From positions 72,058,539 through 72,122,538 of the forward strand of contig NC_086026.1 in the NCBI RefSeq assembly GCF_036323735.1: a DNA stretch of 64,000 bases. Reading direction: 5' to 3'. The notes beneath the pieces are model-generated. The model was not told the origin of the DNA and made no database searches. It saw nothing but the letters and a program-made list of their open reading frames with translations. The DNA comes from Rattus norvegicus. Lineage: Eukaryota > Chordata > Mammalia > Rodentia > Muridae. Shown here one piece after another: positions 55,982 to 64,000 of the stretch; within the stretch, counting starts at the first letter, position 1; the number at the start of each line of letters is the position of its first letter. The translations under genes were made by a program, and so were the position numbers.

Positions 55982-56130
55982 GGTACACGGTGACATCGGT
56001 TGTGTCCTCCAAGCAGGGGCGCGTGTATGTGGCTGGAGCCCCCAGGTTCAACCATACTGGCAAGGTCATTCTGTTCAGTATACACACCAACCGGAGCCTC
56101 ACCATCCACCAGGCTCTTCGGGGCGAGCAG
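55982..56130 (+). CDS. Itga11: Integrin alpha-11, exon 12
   Basis: Encodes about residues 426-475: YTVTSVVSSKQGRVYVAGAP, RFNHTGKVILFSIHTNRSLT, then IHQALRGEQ. VYVAGAPRFNHTGKV is an FG-GAP repeat. NHT and NRS are potential glycosylation sites. It begins with GG, completing the Gly codon from exon 11, after CTGCAG, and ends in phase 0 at CAG|GTAATG. Confidence 0.96.
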
Positions 56131-57162
56131 GTAATGGACGGCAGGCTGCAGGGGGCAGGCTGTGGGCAAGGGTCAGGGTCTGACCTAGGTGGACTGGATA
56201 GAGGGGCTTTTCCCTCTCAGCAAAAAGGTCCCACACCCACAAGCATTCCCCTGTGGGGGTGGACGCACGTCTAATTCTCTCTGTGGTTGAAGGTGCCTGC
56301 AAATGCAATTACTACCCTAACAGCCGTAGAACCTGCACTGTCCCCTCCCCTCAAAGCCAACCCAGCTCTGAGCTACATCAGGGGGGAGCCTGGGACAATT
56401 TCTTCCCTCCAGCTTATAGACTTCTTGCCTCTTGAGTGCTGGGTGATCTCTGTCGCTACCCTGCCCGCCAACCTGCCCTGTCAGTCCCTGCCTTGTGTGC
56501 ACTGGAATAGAAGCTACAGGCCACATTAGTATAGATAGAGCTACCTGACCTGGGATTCTCCTGGCCCTGGGGCATTCTGAAAGGACAGTCACCTCCTTGA
56601 GCTGCCTTGTGCCATCTCTCCACCCCACAGCAAGACCCACAGGGACGCTTGCCACTGCCCCAATAGGGATATGGCTGATCTCAGACTGTGTGACAGACTG
56701 TGGCAGGTGATCACGATGCCAATTAAAAGCACGGTGGCAGGAACAGAATGAATCATTGCAGCAGCCAAGGAAGCCTTGGTCCCAGGAAGCAACACAGCTT
56801 CTCCAAGCCCTCACAGCAGATTCCTGACCAGGACAGGTTAAGAACCCAGGATCTTGACTCCCCAGCAGCCCCTAGACCAGGCCTTGGCATCGTCTCACTG
56901 ACAGCATCCTCTGGTACCCTGGAGCCAAGCTAAGCCCCACCCAGGTCCCCGACATGCCTTCCCTCATTACTTAGAGCGAGAACAGCCCATCCTACAGCAT
57001 CTCCTGCCCATGGCCTGACACGAGGACCCACTCCTCGCATGGCAACATGAGCACTACCTACAGTGGGTCACAGTTCTGCCACTCCTCTTCGAGGCCAGTG
57101 GGGCACTGCTGTGCTCCATGTTCAGACTGGGAAACTGCCCTACTACCCCGCCTCAACTCCAA

Positions 57163-57345
57163 CCTGCTCCACTTCACTCCACCATCACCCCTGCTCCACT
57201 CAACTGCCCCTGCCCCCATACCCCACACTCCACCCCATCCTCAACCCCCATACCCCACACTCCACCCCATCCCCAACCCCCCACCCCACTCCGCCCCACT
57301 CCATTCCACCTCACCCAGCTCCCCTCTGCTCCCATTTGCTCCAGC
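57163..57345. repeat. C-rich low-complexity tract with 32-bp tandem unit
   Basis: ATACCCCACACTCCACCCC recurs at 57218 and 57250 (period 32), embedded in about 180 bases of CCCCA and CTCCA. Pro/His/Thr frames here are composition effects. Confidence 0.85.
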
Positions 57346-57582
57346 CTGCTCTAACCCACTCAAGGCCAGCTCCTTCAGGAGGAAAGGCTAGACCCGAAAG
57401 CTGCAGGAAATTTGCTGATAACTAACAATTCGTTCCTGCCCAGCTCCACCTTCAACATCAGAACAAGAAACCATAATGCCAGAAGCAGCAAAACTAAGTA
57501 GATTCCAGATTATTATGACACACACAGTTGAAGCCTCAAACTTAATCACCCACTGCCTTATAATTACTCAGTAGAGACACCT

Positions 57583-57586
<4 letters not shown>

Positions 57587-57628
<42 letters not shown>

Positions 57629-57640
57629 CCTCCCTCCCTC
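57587..57640. repeat. (TC)n(CCCT)n array
   Basis: About 18 TC units followed by five CCCT units. Confidence 0.96.
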
Positions 57641-57737
57641 TTCCTCACCCCAGCCCAAGTTCATTATTTCCTTTTTCTTCTGTCTGTATGTCTTTAATCT
57701 TCCTCCTTATTAAAGGTTTTGTGCTTTATTTTGTTTT

Positions 57738-57940
57738 TGAAAAATGATCTCATACGTAGCCCAAGATGGCCCTAAACTCACTATGTAGCTGAGGATTGCC
57801 TTGAGCTCCCGACCCTCCTGCCTCCACCTCCCATGTTAGGATTACAGGCACACACCACCACACCCGGTTTATGTGGGGCTGAGGCTCTGACTCAGGACTT
57901 CAGCGTCCTCGGCAAGCACTCTATCAACTGAGCCACATTC
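57738..57940 (-). mobile_element. ID-B1 composite SINE
   Basis: Reversed B1-like (AAATGATCTCATACGTAGCC, GGATTACAGGCACACACC) then a reversed ID-like head (GGCAAGCACTCTATCAACTG). Confidence 0.82.
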
Positions 57941-57979
57941 CAAGCTCGCATTGTTTTTAAACCGCAGAACAGAGTTCTG

Positions 57980-58096
57980 AGCTGAACATGGCTGCTCACT
58001 CCCTTAGTCCTGGGAGGAAGAGGCAGGTGGACCTCTGTGAGTCTGAGGCCAGCCTGGTCTACATAGCAAGCACCAGGACAGCCAGGACTACATGGT
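57980..58096 (+). mobile_element. B1 SINE
   Basis: CTGGGAGGAAGAGGCAGGTG, GAGGCCAGCCTGGTCTACAT and CCAGGACAGCCAGGACTACA. Confidence 0.88.
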
Positions 58097-58403
58097 CGTA
58101 TGCCTAGAGATAATGGCACAAAGAACATTAGGCTTCTGTTGTCAGAGAGACTTGGCCAAGCAATAACCAGGCTTCTGACCTTGGCCAGACAACCAGAATT
58201 CTTTGGGTTTCAAGTAACTTGTATAAAATGAAATAACCAGGCTAAGGTATAGGCTCAGTCCTTCTTTGGGGGTATGGTACTAGCTTAGCATGTACCAAGA
58301 TCTGGTTTTAACTCTTTTTCCTAATAGCATGGTGTACCCATGAGCTAACCCAAGGCTGTAACCTTTGTCTCACAAAGGCCCTGCCACAGGCTGTTCCCTC
58401 TAA

Positions 58404-58530
58404 TAAACATTTATTGAGCCCATCCTGTTTGCCAGGGCCTACCTCATTAAGTTGCCATGAAGGGAGCAGGCCCTGATGAACTCATCACAGGCAGTGAGTG
58501 GGGGAGCTCAGAGAAACCTTTTACAAAGCA
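58404..58530 (+). mobile_element. L2-like ancient LINE remnant (tentative)
   Basis: TAAACATTTATTGAGCCC, then TTTGCCAGGGCCTACCTC and GGCCCTGATGAACTCATC resemble the widespread ancient L2-type motif (TTATTGAGC ... TGTGCCAGGC ... CTCATGGAG). Confidence 0.45.
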
Positions 58531-59890
58531 GTGACACATCTGTTGAAGCCTGAGTGACTGCAGGAGGAGAGGGTTGGGCAAAGATTTAAGGAACGGGAAA
58601 GCTTATGCAGAAGGAAGCTGAGATCCAGCCCAGGGCCTGGGCTTTAGAGAAGAGAACTGGTTCATGAGGGGCGGGAAGGAGGCTGGCAGAGGAGGCTCTG
58701 AGGCTCTGTGCTGGGAGCCAGGGACTGCTGAGCAGAGGCTGGGCTGGGATCCCATAGAGTTATGCTAAAGAGTTTAGGCTCTCTCCCAATCACTGGGTTG
58801 TATATGGCCAGGGGTGGAGGCCAGGCTACCACAACAAGGGTTGGAAGCCAAGTCTAAAGGAAGAACAGTCAGGGGGCAAATGAGATGTTGGCCAATATTA
58901 GAGATGGAGGCACAGCCAGGGGTCCTCAGTCACTAATGAATGGTGAGTGGTGTCCATATAAGAAGTGCTACACCAAAGAACAGAGAGGAGAGCAATCAAT
59001 CACTGAGATGGGCATAGACAGCCACAGTCACTATCAGCAACGGGAATGCCAGTGAGCTCCTTGACACGGAAACCTGAAAATGAACCAATTATTGTGGCTC
59101 AACCAAAACCATCAGGGTCCACACCTCACTCTGAATCAGCAGCAATCACATCATAAAGCACAATCTGTCACCGTTGGCTGTGGCAGTCATGAACTCACAG
59201 CAGCTAAGGTTACCAGAGTAAGATCAAGCCTTCCAGTGTAGGTGGGGGAGGGGTTCACAGGGCCCCACCCCCAACTGATGAGTGATCCATGGCTGCTGAA
59301 TGAAGGAGAGTCGTTCTTTGGGGGTGTGGCCTCTAGTATGCACATAGGCAACTAGCCTGCTGCTGTTTGAAGATACAATGTTGAGAGGAGTTGCATGAGG
59401 GGGGCTGGGGGAGGAGGGAGGAGTTGGAGGGGGAGAACTGGAAGTGGAGAGTGGATAGGGCTGTGTTTTGTTACATGCATGTCTGAAATTATCAAAGAAT
59501 ACATTTCTTAAATGGGGCCTTCATGAGGAAAAATATTGTCCTGGAGAAAAGGTTCTGGATACATTGTTATATCAATAATTAGGAAAGATGAAAAACAGTC
59601 TCATTGTAACAATAAGGATATATTCATAGATAAGAACTGACAATGTAAAGGCACAGTAGAACAGAGTAGAGGAAAACACAGTGAAACATTCCTGCTGGCT
59701 GGGTCTGAGTGTTGAGACTTTAAGTAACTTTTATTTTTAATCTTCATACTTTTTATAGTTTCCTCTTTTGCTGTTGTAATATTTCTGGGTTTTGTCACTA
59801 TAACATATTGCTGCTCAGGAGAATAAATAACCATGATTAAAGTTAAGTAATGGGGACCCAGCTTGATCCTTTTCCCATTGTGTGCCGCAG

Positions 59891-60031
59891 ATAGGCTCCT
59901 ACTTCGGGAGTGAGATCACCTCGGTGGACATCAATAATGACAGAGTGACAGATGTCCTGCTGGTGGGCGCACCCATGTACTTCAGCGAGGGCCGAGAGAG
60001 AGGCAAGGTGTATGTCTACAACCTGAGACAG
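59891..60031 (+). CDS. Itga11: Integrin alpha-11, exon 13 (Ca2+ loop 1)
   Basis: Encodes about residues 476-522: IGSYFGSEITSVDINNDRVT, DVLLVGAPMYFSEGRERGKV, then YVYNLRQ. It is a full FG-GAP blade with an EF-hand-like Ca2+ loop. The loop here reads D-I-N-N-D-R-V-T-D. The oxygen-donor positions 1, 3, 5 and 9 (D, N, D, D) are kept, but position 6, normally Gly, is Arg (AGA). My recollection of human is D-I-D-G-D-G-V-T-D. The exon is exactly 47 codons, phase 0 at both ends, with acceptor GTGCCGCAG and donor CAG|GTACTG. Confidence 0.96.
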
Positions 60032-60289
60032 GTACTGTGGCCAGGGGAGTCCAGGCAGCTCTGCAGGGCATCAGAGCCCTGTTCTGACTTGGTCAATCTC
60101 AAGGAAACCTGCAGGAGCCAGCAGGAAGAGCAGGAGTCGCTCTACCCAGGGCTCTAGTATCTGGGCTCCTGTCCTCAGGAAGGGTTCTTGGGGAGGGAAT
60201 GGAGAGACGCCACTTGGTGCAGGCTGGGGGATCAAGATACCAGAGCCTGAACTCAGTTCCTCCGTCTCTCCCTGGCTTTGGTTTTACAG
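60032..60289 (+). other. Itga11: Itga11 intron 13
   Basis: 258 bp, GTACTG to GGTTTTACAG. It is the smallest intron in the window, unique sequence with no repeat recognised. Confidence 0.9.
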
Positions 60290-60493
60290 AACCGGTTTGT
60301 TTTTAATGGCACTCTGAAGGATTCCCACAGCTACCAGAACGCCCGGTTCGGGTCATGCATTGCCTCCGTTCAAGACCTCAACCAAGATTCCTACAATGAC
60401 GTGGTGGTGGGGGCCCCTCTGGAGGACAGCCACAGAGGGGCCATCTACATCTTCCATGGCTTCCAAACCAACATCCTGAAGAAGCCCGTGCAG
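60290..60493 (+). CDS. Itga11: Integrin alpha-11, exon 14 (Ca2+ loop 2)
   Basis: Encodes about residues 523-590: NRFVFNGTLKDSHSYQNARF, GSCIASVQDLNQDSYNDVVV, GAPLEDSHRGAIYIFHGFQT, then NILKKPVQ. The Ca2+ loop D-L-N-Q-D-S-Y-N-D has all donor positions but Ser in the usual Gly place. NGT is a potential glycosylation site. The acceptor is GGTTTTACAG and the donor CAG|GTGGGG. It is exactly 68 codons in phase 0, so it could be skipped without shifting the frame, although that would remove a propeller blade. Confidence 0.97.
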
Positions 60494-60854
60494 GTGGGGC
60501 TCTGGAGACTGGGTAGAGCAGAAAGCAGGGGTGTCTGAGCAGCACCCATGAACTCCTGTGGTTCCGTTTCCTTTCACGCCTTCTTGCAGGAAGGATCCTA
60601 TCTGTCTGTCCTGCCTCACGTGGAAATATTGCCAAGGGTGCACTGTATGTTCTGGCCCCCCTTCCTGTCCTCATATACACCTTTATCTTTTCCACATCCA
60701 TTCAAATAAAAATCCCAGGCACAAACATCACTACCTCGACAGGACCAGCTGGGACTGGACAGCTCCCACATGGGTCCATTTTTACTACAAAGAGACCTCA
60801 CATCTCAGTTTCTCAGGGTCTCATCCAACAACACAAATTTACCAACACTTTTTA

Positions 60855-61040
60855 AAATGTCTTTTCTCTTTAAAGAGAGCAATCTGTATATGGATGTTTT
60901 GCTTGCACGCATGTGTTTATAATGCCCAAGGAGGCCAGAAGAGAGCAGTGGATTCCTTGGAACTAGAGCGATAGACCATTGTGAGCTGACGTTTGGGTGC
61001 CAGGAACCATACCTACGTCCTCTGCAAGGGTGGCCAGTGC
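60855..61040 (-). mobile_element. B3 SINE, diverged
   Basis: GCCCAAGGAGGCCAGAAGAG, GGTGCCAGGAACCATACCTA and GGTGGCCAGTGCTTTGTGG suggest a reversed B3. Confidence 0.7.
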
Positions 61041-61062
61041 TTTGTGGTTTTGGTTTTGGTTT

Positions 61063-61274
61063 AGATTTACTTATTCTATGTATGAGTGATGTCTGCATGT
61101 ATGCATGTGCCTGGTGCCCATGGAGGTCTCAGATTCCCTGGAACTGGAGTTAGAGATGGCTGTGGACTGTCATCTGTAAGATGGCTATGAACCGCCATGT
61201 GGATGCTGGGAATCAAATCTAGGTCCTCTGTCAAAGGACAAGTGCTCTAACCACCAACTGTCCCTCCAACTCCA
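61063..61274 (-). mobile_element. B3 SINE
   Basis: GGTGCCCATGGAGGTCTCAG, GAACTGGAGTTAGAGATGG and GATGCTGGGAATCAAATCTAG are reversed B3 landmarks. Possibly a tandem neighbour of the copy at 60855. Confidence 0.8.
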
Positions 61275-61290
61275 CTTTCCTTCTTTCTTT

Positions 61291-61322
61291 TTCTCTTCTC
61301 TTCTCTTCTCTTCTCTTCTCTT

Positions 61323-61361
<39 letters not shown>

Positions 61362-61378
61362 GTGTGTGTGTGTGTGGG
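61291..61378. repeat. (TTCTC)n(TC)n(GT)n array
   Basis: About eight TTCTC pentamers, then about 15 TC units, then about eight GT units. Confidence 0.96.
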
Positions 61379-61546
61379 TGGGTGGGTGCACACGCATGCA
61401 CGTGCGGGAGTGCATGCATGAAGGTGTGTGTGTTGTGGGGGTTTTTGGTTGTTTGTTTGTTTGAAGAAAGGTTGACTTAAATGGCCCTTGCTGACCTCAA
61501 ACTCACAGAGAGCCACTACCATCTCTGTCCACCCCGATCATGCACA

Positions 61547-61552
<6 letters not shown>

Positions 61553-61632
<80 letters not shown>
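61553..61632. repeat. (CT)n(CA)n array
   Basis: About 20 CT units followed directly by about 20 CA units. Confidence 0.97.
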
Positions 61633-61635
<3 letters not shown>

Positions 61636-62138
61636 TGTCTGTTTTGTTTTGGGAACCTCCTCTAAGATTATTCAGGGCCTCTGTGTGACCCGGCCACTGT
61701 GTGATCCTATGCATTGGAACCTGCTGGTTCAATAGTGGATACTAAAAGGCAATGAGTCCCTGTCTCCCAGAATCTATCAGTAGATAATTGTGCACCGATA
61801 AAGGGTAGGACCCAAGCCCCACCCACTTCCCTGCCTAATTGTTAATAGAGCCCAGTGAAGGTACGTACAGTTGTGAGTTAATGATCTAAATAGTTGTATC
61901 AAGTCTAGAGAATTAGTAAGGTGGTCAAATAAATACACCAAGATCAGAGGTGCCAGGAATTTGTTATCCGCCCAGTAATATCCATTGGCATTCAATAAGT
62001 ACTTCATTTTGTTTTTTATGGTGCTGAAGATCAAAGGTAGGGCCTTGCACCATCCAGGTAAGCACCACACCATCCGGTTACACCTTCAAGCCCTTGAGGG
62101 TTTTTTTGTTTTGTTTTGTTTGTTTGTTTGTTTGTTTG

Positions 62139-62243
62139 TTTGAGGCAAGGTCTTGCTGTGTAGATCATACTGGTCTTGAATTCGTGACCTGAAATTTCTA
62201 CCTCTAAAGTACTAGGACTCTAAATGTGAGCCATCAAACCTTG
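62139..62243 (-). mobile_element. B1 SINE
   Basis: After a (GTTT)n-like reversed tail at 62101-62141, GAGGCAAGGTCTTGCTGTGT, GTCTTGAATTCGTGACCTG and GTGAGCCATCAAACCTTG fit a reversed B1. Confidence 0.75.
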
Positions 62244-62414
62244 TTGGGGAATATTTTGAGACATGTTTTCACCCAAAACAGTGACTTTAAAGGTAGTGAT
62301 ATTCTAGGCGCCTCATCAAGCAGCTGTCAGGTTCTCAGAGCTCAGGATTGTGTCTGTCCCGCTAGAGCTAACCTGGCTCACAGTACACACACCCTTTCTC
62401 CCCTCTCCCTGCAG

Positions 62415-62545
62415 AGAATATCAGCCTCAGAGCTGGCTCCCGGCTTGCAGCATTTTGGCTGCAGCATCCACGGACAACTGGACCTCAATGAGGACGGGCT
62501 TGTGGACCTAGCAGTGGGCGCCCTGGGCAACGCTGTGGTTTTGTG
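62415..62545 (+). CDS. Itga11: Integrin alpha-11, exon 15 (Ca2+ loop 3)
   Basis: Encodes about residues 591-633: RISASELAPGLQHFGCSIHG, QLDLNEDGLVDLAVGALGNA, then VVL. This is the last propeller blade. The loop D-L-N-E-D-G-L-V-D is canonical, with Gly in place. The acceptor is CCCTGCAG in phase 0. The exon ends with TG, the first two bases of a Trp codon, at TG|GTTGGT. That donor is weak compared with GTAAGT but is the only one that keeps the Trp and the frame. The next exon lies beyond the window. Confidence 0.92.
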
Positions 62546-62969
62546 GTTGGTTCCCCTGCTTTCCCTAACTGGAGGGCTCTCCTGTGTTAACTGAATAGAG
62601 TGTTTCAAAAGTCTGCTTCAGGGTTTTCCCCTCTTGATGAACCCTAAACCTCTCCCAGCCCATGTAGTCCTGGAGTCCTAATCTCTGTTCTCAGTGGAGT
62701 TCTAGGACTGGAGACCACTCTCTGTCCCCAGAACTCAGAATTTTTCCTATGCCCTGCTTCCTGCAGCATCTGTTCCACTCATGCCTTGCAGGCTCCTTAG
62801 AGGAAGCATTGAGCCCCTCCTAGAATCATTCTCCTCTCCTCCTGTGTGGGAGAATGGACATGGAATACGGGGTTTCTTTCTCCCAACCCCTCTGATTTCA
62901 TTTCCTTCTGTGTGGTTCCATATCAGTGTTTGAGGAAATCCTGTGAATCTCCTTGTGTACCGCTGCTTT

Positions 62970-63076
62970 TAGAATGTAGTCCTGGTTTGCCCGGAACCCA
63001 CCGTGTAGACCAGGTTGACCTCGAGCTCACAGAGATCCACCTGTCTTTGCTGAGATTAAAGGCATATGCCCGGCTG
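62970..63076 (-). mobile_element. B1 SINE
   Basis: GTAGTCCTGGTTTGCCCGG, GTAGACCAGGTTGACCTCG, GAGATCCACCTGTCTTTG and GATTAAAGGCATATGCCCGG form a reversed B1. Confidence 0.88.
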
Positions 63077-63442
63077 ATTGGAGCTTTTGTAATATAGGTT
63101 GCCGAGATAGATTTCAACGTTTAGGTTTTCTGCACTAACTTAAAATGTGAAGGAAAAAAAAAATAAAAAACCAGCCAACGCTCTGTCATTCAGCACTGAC
63201 ACTTTCAAGGCCTGGCTGTGCTTCCGGTCTTCCCCCTCAGTTGTACTCCGTGTGCCTCCCACTCGACCTCACTCCAGCACTCATTAGACTTGCAGAGTCT
63301 GTGCCAGCAGACTGCATCTGGATCTGCAGGACGTAGCGGTGCATGCAGATTAAAACTCGAGACACAGCTTTAGAACATGTTCGTGTCTCTCTCAGTTTAG
63401 TGTGACCTGGGCTGCATGGGATTCCTTTTCTGTCCCTTTCCC

Positions 63443-63592
63443 TGTGAAGCCAAGGATGGCTTTGAGCTTCTCATACTCCTGACTCTGTCTCACCACCTCA
63501 CCTTGTTTATGTGGTGCTGGGAATCAACCCCCGAGCTTCGTGAATGCCAGGCAAGCACTCTACCAACTGAGCTACACCCCCTGTACCCGGCA
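63443..63592 (-). mobile_element. ID-B1 composite SINE
   Basis: Reversed pattern ending GCAAGCACTCTACCAACTGA followed by GCTACACCCCCTG, preceded by a diverged B1-like part. Confidence 0.78.
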
Positions 63593-63781
63593 TGGAGTTT
63601 CTTTTCCTTTTCTCTTCCTTTTCTCTTTTCTTTGCTCAACTGTTCCGTCCTGATCTGGATCAACAGGTTGCTCCTCAGTAACAGGTCCCAAGAGAGAGGA
63701 CCAGAAAAGGGAGGGGATCAGAAGATAAGGAGACAGAGAAGTTTAGGATTGGGAGATCTTGCACAGACTGTCTTTGCTGAG

Positions 63782-64000
63782 TGTCTTAATTGGGGTTTTA
63801 CAGCTGTGAACAGATACCATGACCAAGGCAAGTCTTATAAAGGACAACATTTAATTGGGGCTGGCTTACAGGTTCAGAGGCTCAGTCCATTATCACCAAG
63901 GTGGGAGTATGGCAGCATCCAGGCAGACATGGTGCTGAAGGAGCCGAGAGTTCCACGGCTTGTTCAGAAGGCAGCTAGGAGAAGACTGGCTTCCAGGCAG
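63782..64000 (-). mobile_element. LTR (MaLR/MT-type), cut by window end
   Basis: TGTCTTAATTGGGGTTTTAC, TGAACAGATACCATGACCAA, AACATTTAATTGGGGCTGGC and TGGCAGCATCCAGGCAGACA match the reversed form of the family seen at 41583 and 42137. It continues past 64000. Confidence 0.85.

Larger units (their letters stand above)
56131..59890 (+). other. Itga11: Itga11 intron 12
   Basis: 3760 bp, GTAATG to GTGCCGCAG. It holds a C-rich tandem repeat, a pyrimidine simple repeat, an ID-B1 composite, a B1 and an L2-like remnant, all listed. The stretch 59270-59510 ends in an AT-rich, L1-3'-end-like sequence that I could not assign. Positions 56140-57160 and 58540-59260 look unique. Confidence 0.9.
60494..62414 (+). 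other. Itga11: Itga11 intron 14
   Basis: 1921 bp, GTGGGG to CCCTGCAG. It holds two reversed B3 copies, three simple-repeat arrays, an ID-like reversed fragment at 62008-62095 and a reversed B1, all listed. Positions 60500-60850 and 61640-62000 look unique. Confidence 0.9.
62546..64000 (+). other. Itga11: Itga11 intron 15, cut by window end
   Basis: Begins GTTGGT and runs to the end of the window. It holds a reversed B1, an ID-B1 composite and a truncated LTR, all listed. Positions 62560-62960 and 63090-63430 look unique. Confidence 0.85.

Noticed and set aside
30081..62545. Gene being Itga10 or Itga1 instead of Itga11
   Set aside because: I-domain and propeller segments (YIGPGQIQ, GYYNRRGINPETF, EMSQTGFSSH with GAYDWNGAVLKE) match alpha-11 closely, and alpha-1 and alpha-10 differ at many of these positions as I recall them.

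Overview
The window is mammalian genomic DNA from a murid rodent, most probably rat (Rattus). This follows from the repeats: tRNA-Ala-derived ID elements with crisp target-site duplications, B1, B2, B3, RSINE1/B4 and ID-B1 composite SINEs, MaLR-type LTRs, long dinucleotide arrays, and no compact coding or bacterial features. The only gene I can support is the plus-strand integrin alpha-11 gene (Itga11). Thirteen consecutive coding exons lie between 30081 and 62545, all with GT-AG splice sites and a continuous reading frame (1737 nt, 578 complete codons, about residues 55-634 by my count on the human protein). I number them exons 3-15 by inference from the protein.

Layout. Positions 1-30080 contain no exon I can recognise and are best read as intron sequence upstream of exon 3; exons 1-2 (signal peptide and mature N-terminus) were not found. 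This stretch has a fragmented antisense L1 (about 2-6.5 kb) riddled with SINEs, MaLR LTRs, old MIRs, many microsatellites and a (GGCACA)n hexamer array. From 30 to 36 kb are exons 3-5 (first beta-propeller blades), with a 1.36 kb (CA)-type array in intron 3. From 38.5 to 48.4 kb, exons 6-9 encode the inserted von Willebrand A (I) domain that binds collagen. An 800 bp minisatellite lies in intron 6 and a head-to-head pair of solo LTRs in intron 7. From 49.7 to 62.5 kb, exons 10-15 encode the rest of the propeller, including three Ca2+-binding FG-GAP loops. The gene continues past 64000.

How the parts work together. The exons encode the ligand-binding head of one protein, a collagen-receptor alpha subunit that pairs with integrin beta-1 on mesenchymal cells. 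The propeller supports the beta-subunit contact and the I domain carries the MIDAS metal site. The rest of the window is intronic. I saw no operon, RNA gene, CRISPR array or independent protein-coding system. The more unusual observations are hierarchical duplication inside the intron 3 CA array, a Gly-to-Arg change in the first Ca2+ loop, two ID copies that lost one Pol III promoter box each, and a candidate SMAD/MEF2 intronic element.
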